64,000 nt of DNA, from the NCBI GenBank assembly GCA_947446645.1, contig CANFHA010000004.1:62001-126000 (forward strand), given 5' to 3'. A model generated the notes under the pieces. The model was not told the DNA's origin, made no database searches, and saw only the letters and a program-made list of their open reading frames with translations. Position numbers and translations under genes: made by a program. Source of the DNA: Chitinophagaceae bacterium (GTDB lineage Bacteria; Bacteroidota; Bacteroidia; Chitinophagales; Chitinophagaceae). Below, one piece after another: positions 18,885 to 27,927 of the stretch (position 1 is the stretch's first letter; each line of letters starts with the position of its first letter).

Positions 18885-18915
18885 TTGTCTTTTATCCTTT
18901 AGTTCTCTATTTTTG
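18885..18915 (+). promoter_or_regulatory. Promoter of the DUF6580-like gene
   Basis: A TTG at 18885-18887 and TATTTTTG at 18908-18915, separated by 20 bases, match the Bacteroidota -33/-7 pattern. The start codon is 17 bases further on. Confidence 0.6.
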
Positions 18916-18931
18916 TTGCAACAATTAGTAC

Positions 18932-19492
18932 ATGAAACGTAACAACATATCTATTCTACTGGCAATTTTCCTCGTTGTTTTAGCTGCTGCCGCCCGTATT
19001 TTTAACGCTCAGCTCCATGTGGCCAACTTTGTGCCAATAGCTGCTATCGCCCTGTTTAGCGGCGCTGTTATTAACGACCGGCGTGTTCTGGCTTTTCTGA
19101 TCCCGCTTATGGGTCAGTTCCTTGCAGATGTTTATTTCCAGTTATTTACAAATACACCTGGCTTTTACAGCATACCCGGCCAGCTGTTGAACTACGGAGC
19201 TTTGATCGCGGTTACCGGCCTCGGCGTTAGCATGAAACAGCCAAAAGCACTTACTACACTTGCTTATTTGTTTGGTGCTTCTACCCTCTTCTTCCTGGTC
19301 TCTAACTTCGGTTACTTCCTCGAAGGCTGGAATGGCTATAGCTTCGCTGGCCTGGGCAAAACATACCTGGATGGTATTCCATTTTACAAGTACACACTGG
19401 CTGGTGACCTGGTTGGTGGTATCCTGCTCTTTGGTGGTTTCTTCATGGTTCAGAATGAACTGATTAAAAAAGCAGAAAAGGTAAAAGCATAA
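18932..19492 (+). CDS. DUF6580-like membrane protein
   Basis: A 186-aa protein with about five hydrophobic segments. Its sequence, including NFVPIAAIALFSGAVINDR and a C-terminal GDLVGGILLFGGFFMVQN, matches the DUF6580 family, whose members resemble small substrate-binding components of vitamin transporters. A strong bidirectional hairpin follows. Transport role is inferred from topology only. Confidence 0.75.
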   Translation: MKRNNISILLAIFLVVLAAAARIFNAQLHVANFVPIAAIALFSGAVINDRRVLAFLIPLMGQFLADVYFQLFTNTPGFYSIPGQLLNYGALIAVTGLGVSMKQPKALTTLAYLFGASTLFFLVSNFGYFLEGWNGYSFAGLGKTYLDGIPFYKYTLAGDLVGGILLFGGFFMVQNELIKKAEKVKA

Positions 19493-19513
19493 TTTTCAAA
19501 CAACATTTTTAAA

Positions 19514-19557
19514 ATATAACTCAATACCCCTGCAATTGCGGGGGTATTGAGTTATAT
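19514..19557. terminator. Strong rho-independent terminator
   Basis: Arms 19514-19530 and 19541-19557 pair perfectly over 17 bp (core CAATACCCC/GGGGTATTG), with loop bases TGCAATTGCG, 21 bases after the DUF6580-like stop. The flanks are A/T-rich, so it may act in both directions. Confidence 0.8.
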
Positions 19558-19723
19558 ATACTACCTAAGCACCACCTACTTGACCTGTAAATCATATAAT
19601 CGGATAATTCTGACCAAAAATCCATATCCGTGCAACCCTTTTCCTTCACGATGCATTTAAGTACACGTACTAAGGCTTTATCCCGACTAAAAGAGGTTAC
19701 TTTATATAGCGAATAATAAATAC

Positions 19724-20281
19724 TTGAAGGCGAAACAGCAAATTTCAACGGACGAAGCCTCACTGGTAAAGGGTTGTAAAAACAATGACCCTATAGCTCA
19801 GAAAATGCTCTACAACAAATATGTGGAGAGCATGATGATCCTTTGCCTGCGCTACATTGTCAACAAAGAGGAGGCCAAAGAAGTACTAATGGATGGCTTC
19901 CTGGCATTTTATAAGGGCATTGGTACTTTCACCTGGCTGGGCGATGGCAGCGCACGCGCCTGGCTTAAGAAGATAATCGTTAATCAATGTCTCATGCACA
20001 TCAGGAAAAAACAAATGGTGTTTGCAGGTAGCAAGGATATAAATCAATACGAAGACAAAGAAAATAGAGAAAACGTACTGGATGCGCTCACAGCAAAAGA
20101 GATAATGAACATGGTACAGGCCCTTCCCGATGGCTACCGTACCGTTTTTAACCTCTACGTATTCGAGGGGCTCAATCATAGGGAGATAGGCGAATTGCTG
20201 AATATATCCGACAATACGTCCAAATCGCAGTTGCACCGGGCAAGAGCAATATTAAAAGAGAAGATACTACAAACGAGCTAA
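19724..20281 (+). CDS. ECF-type RNA polymerase sigma factor
   Basis: A 185-aa sigma-70 family protein. Region 2 spans ~22-90 (YIVNKEEAKEVLMDGFLAFYKG, then ARAWLKKIIVNQCLMHIRKKQ) and region 4 ~120-180 (LPDGYRTVFNLYVFEGLNHR, then SDNTSKSQLHRARAILK). The frame opens with a TTG at 19724; the next in-frame ATG would remove part of region 2, so the TTG start is preferred. A membrane protein follows 9 bases later, probably its regulator. Confidence 0.9.
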   Translation: MKAKQQISTDEASLVKGCKNNDPIAQKMLYNKYVESMMILCLRYIVNKEEAKEVLMDGFLAFYKGIGTFTWLGDGSARAWLKKIIVNQCLMHIRKKQMVFAGSKDINQYEDKENRENVLDALTAKEIMNMVQALPDGYRTVFNLYVFEGLNHREIGELLNISDNTSKSQLHRARAILKEKILQTS

Positions 20282-20290
20282 ACAACATTT

Positions 20291-21106
20291 ATGATACCTG
20301 ATTTTGAACAGCAGTTGAATGGAAAGATGGAGCAGGCGTCGCTTAACGAGTTGATGCCGGACTTCGATAAAGAACACGAATGGCAGCAGCTCTCAGGAAA
20401 ACTGCATCCATTTAAGACCCGGAAGTTACTCCCGCTCTGGTCTTATGCAGCAGCAGTACTGCTGTTGTTTGTATGCGGCCTTTGGTATCTAAAGACAGGA
20501 TCAGGCACCAATACTTTAAAGCAATCGGCCGGCATTGATAATATCAGCGCCGCTCCGTCACCGGCGGCAAATGAAAATAACCCGATAACAACTATAGACA
20601 CAAACGGCACTCCCGGAATGGTAATCGTCGGCAACATGCCACCTGCAAAGTTTGGCGGAGGAAGATCGCTTAAAAAGGGCTCAGACCATGACTTGGTCAT
20701 CAATTACATGGCAAAGGACTATATCTGCAACAACACCCCCTGCCCACTGCAGATATGCATCAGCCAGGTAGTGCAGTGTCCCAATGTGCAGCCTAAAGAT
20801 GTATCTACATGCAGCACACTTGAGCCCGATCAGTCAGGCCAGTTGCACTACCGCGCTCACGATAGCATAGCAAAGAACTGTTCACTTACGGTAAAAGAAA
20901 TTGAAATTACCAGCATCGCCACCGGCGAAACAATACTACTCAACGAAACCTCATCCCCCTCTACTGCGCAAGATGTATTCAGCTATATAACAGGAAAGAA
21001 GAAAGGAGATGTGCTGGCCGGCATGTTCACCTCCGACTGCAATCACCAAAGAAAGAAGCGCGGCGTGCGCCTAAATAATAAGTACGGCGATCTCGTCATC
21101 CAGTAA
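20291..21106 (+). CDS. Single-pass membrane protein with Cys-rich exported domain, probable anti-sigma partner
   Basis: A 271-aa protein starting 9 bases after an ECF sigma gene. Residues 1-45 are cytoplasmic, one transmembrane helix spans ~48-66, and the remaining ~200 residues should be periplasmic. That part contains seven cysteines (for example CNNTPCPLQIC near 148-158) and ends in a basic segment. Similar two-gene arrangements in Bacteroidota pair a sigma factor with a membrane regulator. I do not recognise the exported domain. The anti-sigma role is inferred from position and topology. Confidence 0.6.
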   Translation: MIPDFEQQLNGKMEQASLNELMPDFDKEHEWQQLSGKLHPFKTRKLLPLWSYAAAVLLLFVCGLWYLKTGSGTNTLKQSAGIDNISAAPSPAANENNPITTIDTNGTPGMVIVGNMPPAKFGGGRSLKKGSDHDLVINYMAKDYICNNTPCPLQICISQVVQCPNVQPKDVSTCSTLEPDQSGQLHYRAHDSIAKNCSLTVKEIEITSIATGETILLNETSSPSTAQDVFSYITGKKKGDVLAGMFTSDCNHQRKKRGVRLNNKYGDLVIQ

Positions 21107-21201
21107 GTATCATAAAAAGATCTAACTCAACAATAAATCCGGCTTTCACATTAATTAACTAATTAACCTTCCAACCATTTAGCCCTTTAACCTTATTCCA
21201 T

Positions 21202-21209
21202 TATATTTG
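21202..21209 (+). promoter_or_regulatory. -7 promoter box of the CDP-sugar cassette
   Basis: TATATTTG matches TAnnTTTG exactly, 50 bases before the rfbF start. No clear TTG -33 was found. Confidence 0.5.
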
Positions 21210-21259
21210 TTCCCATCAAGGGGCCGCTTTAAATTTGGCCTGAAAAGAAAGCTATACAA

Positions 21260-22033
21260 ATGAAAGTAGTCATTTTTGCCGGCGGCAGGGGTACACGTAT
21301 CTCGGAAGAGTCTTCTCTGCGCCCAAAGCCTATGATAGAAATCGGTGGTAAACCTATCCTGTGGCATATTATGAAGATTTATGCTGCCTATGGCCATACA
21401 GAATTTATCATTTGCCTGGGCTATAAGAGTTGGGTAATAAAAGAATATTTCGCCAACTACTTCCTCCACAATGCGGACATAACAGTAGATCTGGCCAACA
21501 ATTCTGTGGAAGTTCATAAGACTTCCGCAGAGCCGTTTAAGATATCGCTCATAGACACTGGTCTGGATACTATGACTGCGGGACGTCTGAAACGTGTGCT
21601 ACCCTATGTAGGGAACGAACCCTTCCTCCTCACCTATGGAGACGGTGTGTGCGATGTAAACCTCGATGAAGTAGTGAAGTTCCACAAAGCCAGCGGTAAG
21701 ATTTGCACAATGACAGCTATACAGGCTACAAGCCGTTTCGGCGTCATCAAAATGGAAGAAAACGGCACAATCGAGAGCTTTGAAGAAAAGCCCGAAGACA
21801 GTGGTACCTGGATCAATGGTGGCTTCTTTGTGGTAGAACCGGAAATTGCTAAATACCTGCATGACGATGCAGATGATATTATGTGGGAGCGCCAGCCTAT
21901 GGACGATCTCGCAAAGGACCGCCAGATAGCCGCATACCGTTACAAAGGCTTTTGGAAATGCATGGATACCCTGCGTGATAAAGAAGAATTAGAACACCTC
22001 TGGCAAACTGACCCTATATGGAAAAAGTGGTAA
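21260..22033 (+). CDS. rfbF: Glucose-1-phosphate cytidylyltransferase
   Basis: A 257-aa nucleotidyltransferase that joins glucose 1-phosphate and CTP to CDP-glucose, the first step to CDP-deoxysugars. The N-terminal loop MKVVIFAGGRGTRISEE followed by RPKPM is the nucleotide-binding signature, and the length equals the usual 257 residues. GDGVCDVN holds the metal-binding aspartate. Its last 16 bases overlap rfbG, which takes its product. Confidence 0.95.
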   Translation: MKVVIFAGGRGTRISEESSLRPKPMIEIGGKPILWHIMKIYAAYGHTEFIICLGYKSWVIKEYFANYFLHNADITVDLANNSVEVHKTSAEPFKISLIDTGLDTMTAGRLKRVLPYVGNEPFLLTYGDGVCDVNLDEVVKFHKASGKICTMTAIQATSRFGVIKMEENGTIESFEEKPEDSGTWINGGFFVVEPEIAKYLHDDADDIMWERQPMDDLAKDRQIAAYRYKGFWKCMDTLRDKEELEHLWQTDPIWKKW

Positions 22034-23103
22034 GCGCAGAATACCTGCGTTCTGTATTTAATGGCAAACGCGTGTTCCTTACCGGGCATACCGGTTTTAA
22101 AGGCGCATGGATGCTGCAGATTCTGCACTCGCTGGGTGCAATTGTAAAAGGCTATTCACTAGCACCTGAAAAGAAAAACGACCTCTATAACCAGGTTGAA
22201 GGCGACAAGCTTTGCTACAGCTCTGTAATTGCCGATGTATGTGACAAGGCGAAGCTGCAAACAGAAATAGTAAGGTTTGAGCCTCATTTCATATTTCACC
22301 TTGCAGCCCAGCCATTAGTGCGCCGCGGCTACGATCTTCCATCATATACTTTTATGGTGAATGCCCAGGGTACGGCTCACGTGCTGGATGCTATGCGTTC
22401 GCTCGTACCCGGCTGCGTTGGAGTAATGATAACTACAGATAAGGTGTACGATAATCCTGAGCGTGGTCTTCCCTTTAATGAAGATGACAAACTAGGTGGT
22501 TATGATCCATATTCAGCAAGTAAGGCAGCAGCGGAAATCGTTATTGATTCATTCCGCAGGTCCTTCTTTAACCCCAAAGATTACCATCTTCACGAAAAAT
22601 CAATAGCATCTGCCCGCGCAGGCAATGTTATAGGTGGCGGCGATTATTCCGATGATCGTATTGTACCTGACATTGTACGGTCTATAGCCTTTGGCGAAAC
22701 CGTGGGTCTGCGCAATCCAAACTCGGTGCGACCCTGGCAGCACGTGTTAGAGCCCGTCGGCGCTTACCTGCTCCTGGCTGCAAAAATGAGTGAAGACCCG
22801 GTACGTTTCAGCACTGCCTATAATTTCGGTCCAAACCCTGAGGATATGCTCACGGTTGAAGACCTGACCAAAACATTTATAGAAAGCTACGGAGCAGGCA
22901 GCCACAGAAGCTTTACTGAAGAAGGAGCGCCGCATGAGGCAAAACTCCTGCTGCTGGATAGCAGCCGTGCCTTGGAGCACCTCGGCTGGAAGTCTCAAAT
23001 GGACGCACGCACTGCCATACAGTGGACAGCAGAATGGTATGCCGACAAGCATCACTCCGCCCATGAAAAGTGTTTACAACAGATAGTGGAATATTTTGGA
23101 TAA
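22018..23103 (+). CDS. rfbG: CDP-glucose 4,6-dehydratase
   Basis: A 361-aa short-chain (extended) dehydratase converting CDP-glucose to CDP-4-keto-6-deoxyglucose. The NAD loop is FLTGHTGFKGAWM, the catalytic pair YxxxK is in YDPYSASKAAAE, and TTDKVY supplies the active-site Thr/Asp region. It overlaps rfbF by 16 bases, consistent with translational coupling. The dehydrase that makes 3,6-dideoxy sugars (E1/E3) is not nearby. Confidence 0.94.
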   Translation: MEKVVSAEYLRSVFNGKRVFLTGHTGFKGAWMLQILHSLGAIVKGYSLAPEKKNDLYNQVEGDKLCYSSVIADVCDKAKLQTEIVRFEPHFIFHLAAQPLVRRGYDLPSYTFMVNAQGTAHVLDAMRSLVPGCVGVMITTDKVYDNPERGLPFNEDDKLGGYDPYSASKAAAEIVIDSFRRSFFNPKDYHLHEKSIASARAGNVIGGGDYSDDRIVPDIVRSIAFGETVGLRNPNSVRPWQHVLEPVGAYLLLAAKMSEDPVRFSTAYNFGPNPEDMLTVEDLTKTFIESYGAGSHRSFTEEGAPHEAKLLLLDSSRALEHLGWKSQMDARTAIQWTAEWYADKHHSAHEKCLQQIVEYFG

Positions 23104-23111
23104 ACCTAAAA

Positions 23112-23651
23112 ATGCCTAAGATCCAAGCAATACCGCTAAGCGGTGCATTTATTATTACGTTGCCCGCATCTCACGATAGCCGTGGCACATTCGTAAAGAC
23201 ATATTCCGAATCGCAGTTCCGCGAAGCCGGCATAGACTTCACACTTCGCGAAAGCTATTTCTCGTTCTCAAAGAAAGACGTGATACGGGGTATGCACTTC
23301 CAGTTACCACCGCACCAGCATAGTAAGATTGTTTTCTGCCCGGTAGGTTCTATAATGGATGTAATCGTAGACCTCAGAAAAGACTCCCCCACCTACCGTC
23401 AGTACTATGCACACGAGCTATCTGCAGAAAACCATAAGGCAGTTTTTATACCCGAAGGATTTGCACATGGCTTTAAATCGCTCACTGACGATTCACTCAC
23501 CTGTTACCTCGTATCATCAGAGTACAACAAAGCCCATGATACCGGCATTAGATATGATACTATAGGATATGAATGGAATGTTAATGAACCAATTTTATCT
23601 GCACGGGACCTGTCATTTGTGACTATGGACGAGTTTGAGAGCCCGTTTTAA
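23112..23651 (+). CDS. dTDP-4-dehydrorhamnose 3,5-epimerase-like sugar epimerase
   Basis: A 179-aa cupin-fold epimerase of the RmlC family starting 8 bases after rfbG. I chose the ATG at 23112 because the upstream alternative at 23070 lies inside rfbG. The catalytic histidine is in IRGMHFQLPP, and PEGFAHGFKSL is the second family motif. Next to rfbFG it probably acts on CDP-4-keto-6-deoxyglucose rather than the dTDP sugar (inference), giving an epimerised CDP-keto-sugar. Confidence 0.87.
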   Translation: MPKIQAIPLSGAFIITLPASHDSRGTFVKTYSESQFREAGIDFTLRESYFSFSKKDVIRGMHFQLPPHQHSKIVFCPVGSIMDVIVDLRKDSPTYRQYYAHELSAENHKAVFIPEGFAHGFKSLTDDSLTCYLVSSEYNKAHDTGIRYDTIGYEWNVNEPILSARDLSFVTMDEFESPF

Positions 23652-23686
23652 GATCGTACGGAAAATCTCATTTAAATAATAACACC

Positions 23687-23694
23687 TAATTTTG
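23687..23694 (+). promoter_or_regulatory. -7 promoter box of the aldehyde dehydrogenase gene
   Basis: TAATTTTG fits TAnnTTTG, 22 bases before the start codon at 23717. No clear -33 TTG. Confidence 0.5.
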
Positions 23695-23716
23695 CACTTC
23701 AAATTTTTCTCGAAAT

Positions 23717-25249
23717 ATGAAAATGGATAAAGTCCTTGACAAACTTGGTATAAAAAAAGTAAATGAAGGCGCTGCTACAGGCACAAAATGGCTGAAGGCT
23801 GGCGGCGATAAAATAGATTCTTTCTCACCGGTAGATGGCAAGAAGATAGCCAGCGTAACTGCGGTGACTCGGGAAAGCTATGACGAAGTAATTGAAAAGG
23901 CACACTCGGCTTTTGCTGAGTGGCGCATGTGGCCGGCACCAAAGCGCGGTGAAATAGTGCGCCAGGTAGGTGAAGCACTGAGGAAATATAAAGAACCGCT
24001 AGGCCAGCTCGTATCTTATGAAATGGGCAAAAGCCTGCAGGAAGGTTATGGCGAAGTGCAGGAGATGATAGACATCTGCGACCTGGCTGTGGGCATGAGC
24101 CGCCAGCTATATGGCCTTACCATGCACAGTGAGCGTCCGCTGCACCGCATGTATGAGCAGTGGCACCCACTGGGTGTAGTAGGCGTTATCAGCGCATTCA
24201 ACTTTCCGGTGGCCGTATGGAGCTGGAACAGCATGATCGCTTTTGTATGCGGTAATACCTGCGTATGGAAACCATCTGAGAAAGCGCCGATCTCTGCAAT
24301 TGCCTGTCAAAATATTATTTCAGAAGTACTTAAGGCTAATAGTGTTCCAGAAGGCGTGTGCGGCCTTGTAGTGGGCAACCGCGATTGTGGCGAGTGGATG
24401 AGCAATGATACGCGTGTACCGCTGGTATCGGCTACGGGTTCTACCCGCATGGGTAAGGCTGTGGCTGCGGCAGTTGCAGGCCGTTTGGGGCGGTCTCTGC
24501 TTGAGCTGGGTGGCAACAATGCCATTATCATATCAGAACATGCCGATCTGCATATTGCACTGGTAGGGTCTGTGTTTGGCGCAGTGGGAACTGCCGGACA
24601 GCGTTGCACCACTACCCGTCGCCTCATCATTCATGAGAGCATATACGATGCATTTAAAAAGAAACTGGTAGCTGCTTACAAGCAACTGGTAATAGGTGAT
24701 CCGCTTAGCGAGAAGTCGCATATGGGACCACTTATAGACCAGGATGCCGTGGCTGCATATACCAATGCCATAAAGGAAGTGAAGAAAGCAGGTGGTAAGG
24801 AAATAGTGGCTGGTGGCGTGCTTAGCGGCGAAGGCTACGAAAGCGGCTGCTATGTAAAACCATGCGTATTTGAAGCAGATAACAGCTGGCCTATAGTACA
24901 GCATGAAACTTTCGCTCCCATACTGTACCTGATGAAATATAGCAAGCTGGAAGATGCCATAGCTATGCAGAATGGCGTGCCACAGGGCCTTTCATCGTCT
25001 ATAATGACGCTGAATATGCGTGAGGCAGAGACCTTCCTGGCACACCTGGGCAGCGACTGCGGCATAGCCAATGTGAACATAGGCACCAGCGGCGCAGAAA
25101 TAGGCGGTGCTTTCGGTGGTGAAAAGGAAACCGGCGGTGGCCGCGAAAGCGGATCAGACAGCTGGAAAGCATATATGCGCCGCCAGACCAACACCATCAA
25201 CTGGAGCGATAAGCTGCCATTGGCACAGGGTATAAAGTTTAAGGTGTAA
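23717..25249 (+). CDS. ALDH7-type aldehyde dehydrogenase (aminoadipate semialdehyde type)
   Basis: A 510-aa NAD(P)-dependent aldehyde dehydrogenase. The catalytic cysteine is Cys297 in GQRCTTTRR and the general-base glutamate is Glu263 in LELGGNNA. WHPLGVVGVISAFNFPVAVW and GSTRMGKAV are typical of the ALDH7/antiquitin branch, which oxidises alpha-aminoadipate semialdehyde in lysine catabolism. Length is as expected. It has its own promoter box and terminator, so it is probably monocistronic. Confidence 0.9.
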   Translation: MKMDKVLDKLGIKKVNEGAATGTKWLKAGGDKIDSFSPVDGKKIASVTAVTRESYDEVIEKAHSAFAEWRMWPAPKRGEIVRQVGEALRKYKEPLGQLVSYEMGKSLQEGYGEVQEMIDICDLAVGMSRQLYGLTMHSERPLHRMYEQWHPLGVVGVISAFNFPVAVWSWNSMIAFVCGNTCVWKPSEKAPISAIACQNIISEVLKANSVPEGVCGLVVGNRDCGEWMSNDTRVPLVSATGSTRMGKAVAAAVAGRLGRSLLELGGNNAIIISEHADLHIALVGSVFGAVGTAGQRCTTTRRLIIHESIYDAFKKKLVAAYKQLVIGDPLSEKSHMGPLIDQDAVAAYTNAIKEVKKAGGKEIVAGGVLSGEGYESGCYVKPCVFEADNSWPIVQHETFAPILYLMKYSKLEDAIAMQNGVPQGLSSSIMTLNMREAETFLAHLGSDCGIANVNIGTSGAEIGGAFGGEKETGGGRESGSDSWKAYMRRQTNTINWSDKLPLAQGIKFKV

Positions 25250-25274
25250 CCCATTAAAGGGCTTCACGGAAGTT

Positions 25275-25322
25275 ACTCACCCCGGTCCTCTCCTCAGAGA
25301 GCGCTGGGGTGAGTCTTTTTAT
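25275..25322 (+). terminator. Terminator of the aldehyde dehydrogenase gene
   Basis: ACTCACCCC (25275-25283) pairs with GGGGTGAGT (25306-25314), with a smaller nested CTCTC/GAGAG stem inside, followed by CTTTTTAT. Confidence 0.8.
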
Positions 25323-25325
25323 GCT

Positions 25326-25333
25326 TAAATTTG
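25326..25333 (+). promoter_or_regulatory. -7 promoter box of uvrC
   Basis: TAAATTTG matches TAnnTTTG exactly, 16 bases before the uvrC ATG and just after the upstream terminator, implying a very short leader. Confidence 0.55.
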
Positions 25334-25349
25334 CCGCAGAGGAGACGAA

Positions 25350-27158
25350 ATGACCAAAGAGGAATTCAGTAAAATAGCCCCGTCTATACCCCACCAGCCG
25401 GGTTGCTACAAGTATTACGACAAGAACAAAGAACTGCTATATGTAGGCAAAGCAAAAGATCTGCGCAAGCGTGTAAGCTCCTACTTCAATAAGAACCTGG
25501 ACAACTTTAAAACGCGTAAACTGGTATCCGTCATTGCTGCACTTGATTTTACCGTTACCGACACCGAGCATGATGCCTTCTTGCTTGAAAATTCGCTGAT
25601 AAAGCATCATCAGCCACGGTTCAACATTACGCTTAAAGATGACAAGTCTTACCCGTTTATCGTAATAAAGAAAGAGAATTTCCCCAGGGTATTTTTCACA
25701 AGGCGGGTCATAAAGGACGGCTCTGAATACCTGGGACCCTTTACCGGGCTCGGCAGGGTGCGCGAACTGCTGGAACTGATAAAACAAAACATACCACTAC
25801 GCACCTGCAACCTGAACCTTACACCATATAACATAAGCAAGGGGAAATTTAAAGTTTGTCTTGAGTACCACCTGGGCAATTGTAAGGGGCCATGCGAGGG
25901 TCTGCAGACTGAAGAAGAGTACAAGCTAAACCTGCAGCAGGTGCGGCATGTGTTGAAGGGGAATATCAACGACGTAATAAAAGATCTGAAAGCGGAAATG
26001 AATGCGCTGGCTGCTGATTTACAGTTTGAAAAAGCTCAGGTGGTAAAGAAAAAGATAGAGTCGCTCCTTACCTACCAAAGCAAATCAACCGTGGTAAACC
26101 CACGAATGGAAAATGTCGACGTAGCTTGTATACTTTCAGACGAAGGGCATTTCTATGTACATTATATGATGGTGAATGATGGTAGTGTGATACACTCCAA
26201 CACCGTACAGATAGAAAAGCAAATAGAGGACGAAGAAGATGCAGATGTGCTGTCTCTGGCGCTTGCTAACCTTATGGAAAAGCACAACAGCCTGGCAAGG
26301 GAAGTAATAGTGCCTTTAGAGGTTGACGTAATGGACCCGCAGATAAAAGTGACTGTGCCAAAGGCTGGCGATAAAAGGCAGTTACTTGATCTGAGCATAA
26401 AGAACGCCCATATATTTATGCAGGACGTGAAGAAGAAAAACACCCTGCTGCTTGGTGAAAAATCCAAAGAACAAAGTATGCAGGTATTGGAGGAACTTCA
26501 GGAGGCCCTGCAACTTTCCGCGCTGCCCACGCATATTGAATGTTTCGATAACTCTAATTTTCAGGGGGCATACCCGGTGGCAGCCATGGTTTGTTTTAAG
26601 AATGGCCTGGCAGCCAATAAGGAATACCGTCATTACCATATAAAGACCGTAGAGGGCATTAACGACTTCGCCTCTATGAGTGAGGTGGTGTACCGCAGGT
26701 ATAAACGCCTGATGGACGAGAAACAGCCACTACCGCAGCTGGTGATAATAGACGGAGGCAAAGGCCAGCTCGGCGCAGCCATGCAAAGTATAGAAAAGCT
26801 AGGGCTCACCGGTCGAATGACGCTGGTGGGCCTTGCAAAACGAGAAGAGTCGCTTTTCTTCCCGGGCGATACAGAGCCCATACAATTATCATTTGACACA
26901 CAGGCGCATCTGCTCATAAGGCGTATAAGGGATGAAGTGCACCGTTTTGGTATCACCTTTCACCGGCAGATACGTAGCAAGGGTACTATAAAGAACGAGT
27001 TGGAGGAAATACCCGGCATTGGCGAAAGCACCGCGACCATGCTGCTTAAAGAATTCCGCTCTGTAAAAAATATTAAAACCCTTACCGAGCGTGAGCTCAC
27101 CAGGGTTATAGGCGCTTCAAAAGCCCACGTCGTTTGGACATATTTTAATCCCTCGTAG
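25350..27158 (+). CDS. uvrC: Excinuclease ABC subunit C
   Basis: A 602-aa nucleotide-excision repair nuclease that makes both incisions around a lesion marked by UvrA/UvrB. The GIY-YIG domain is at residues ~12-90 (GCYKYYDKNKELLYVGKAKD). The UVR motif that contacts UvrB is at ~205-240. The RNase H-like nuclease domain runs through ~375-540 (IECFDNSNFQGAYPVA, then VIIDGGKGQL). The C-terminal helix-hairpin-helix is at ~545-600 (EIPGIGESTATMLL). Full length. Confidence 0.96.
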   Translation: MTKEEFSKIAPSIPHQPGCYKYYDKNKELLYVGKAKDLRKRVSSYFNKNLDNFKTRKLVSVIAALDFTVTDTEHDAFLLENSLIKHHQPRFNITLKDDKSYPFIVIKKENFPRVFFTRRVIKDGSEYLGPFTGLGRVRELLELIKQNIPLRTCNLNLTPYNISKGKFKVCLEYHLGNCKGPCEGLQTEEEYKLNLQQVRHVLKGNINDVIKDLKAEMNALAADLQFEKAQVVKKKIESLLTYQSKSTVVNPRMENVDVACILSDEGHFYVHYMMVNDGSVIHSNTVQIEKQIEDEEDADVLSLALANLMEKHNSLAREVIVPLEVDVMDPQIKVTVPKAGDKRQLLDLSIKNAHIFMQDVKKKNTLLLGEKSKEQSMQVLEELQEALQLSALPTHIECFDNSNFQGAYPVAAMVCFKNGLAANKEYRHYHIKTVEGINDFASMSEVVYRRYKRLMDEKQPLPQLVIIDGGKGQLGAAMQSIEKLGLTGRMTLVGLAKREESLFFPGDTEPIQLSFDTQAHLLIRRIRDEVHRFGITFHRQIRSKGTIKNELEEIPGIGESTATMLLKEFRSVKNIKTLTERELTRVIGASKAHVVWTYFNPS

Positions 27159-27234
27159 CTTGGAGCGCTCTGTTTCACAAAACAACGCTAATTGTAGCTG
27201 CAAATAACCATTAATAAACAAAGAGGCACTATTA

Positions 27235-27263
27235 TTGTATCACCCAAATGGTCATTACATTTG
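27235..27263 (+). promoter_or_regulatory. Promoter of the ABC transporter pair
   Basis: TTG (27235-27237) and TACATTTG (27256-27263) are separated by 18 bases, matching both Bacteroidota promoter elements. The first start codon is 19 bases further on. Confidence 0.68.
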
Positions 27264-27282
27264 AACCACCATTTAGCACGCT

Positions 27283-27927
27283 ATGCATTTATCCTTGCAG
27301 GGAGTAATACCAATACCGTTACGCGAAAAAGTAACCGCTAATAAAAGCGGGATGTGGAATACTACGCTATCACTTACAAAGGGAGAATATGTTTTTGTAC
27401 AGGCTCCTTCCGGCACTGGCAAAACAACCCTTATCCATATTCTTTACGGATTAAGAACAGATTATGAGGGTAACGTAAAGTGGAGTGACTCGGCATTAAA
27501 AGCAACGGGCAAGGAAGAGTTAGCAATGCTGAGAGCAAATAACATCAGTGTCATTTTTCAGGATATGCGTCTGTTTCCCGAATTAACCGCCTGGGAAAAC
27601 ATAGATATAAAGCGGCGCCTGACAAATACGGTGAGTGAGCAGCAGGCGCACGAATGGCTGGAGCGATTAGGTCTTAAAGAAAAAGCGAATTCAATAGGCA
27701 GTACCCTTTCATATGGAGAGCAACAGCGTGTCGCCATAATCCGGGCATTGGTGCAACCGTTCGACTGGCTGCTGATGGATGAGCCTTTTAGCCACCTCGA
27801 TCATGCAAATATTGATAAAGCACGTGCGCTTATTGGCGAAGTCGTACATCTGCATGGTGCAGGTATGTTACTTGCAGATCTCGATAAAAATGACTTTTTC
27901 CCTTACACCAAAACTATATACCTGTGA
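27283..27927 (+). CDS. ABC transporter ATP-binding protein (LolD/FtsE type)
   Basis: A 214-aa ATPase. Walker A is APSGTGKTTL (residues ~45-54), the Q-loop is VIFQDMRLFPE, the signature is LSYGEQQRVAI (~146-156) and Walker B is WLLMDEPFSHLD. Such small ATPases drive LolCDE/MacB or FtsEX-type permeases. It overlaps the permease gene by 4 bases and shares a promoter with it. The exported or moved substrate cannot be deduced. Confidence 0.9.
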   Translation: MHLSLQGVIPIPLREKVTANKSGMWNTTLSLTKGEYVFVQAPSGTGKTTLIHILYGLRTDYEGNVKWSDSALKATGKEELAMLRANNISVIFQDMRLFPELTAWENIDIKRRLTNTVSEQQAHEWLERLGLKEKANSIGSTLSYGEQQRVAIIRALVQPFDWLLMDEPFSHLDHANIDKARALIGEVVHLHGAGMLLADLDKNDFFPYTKTIYL

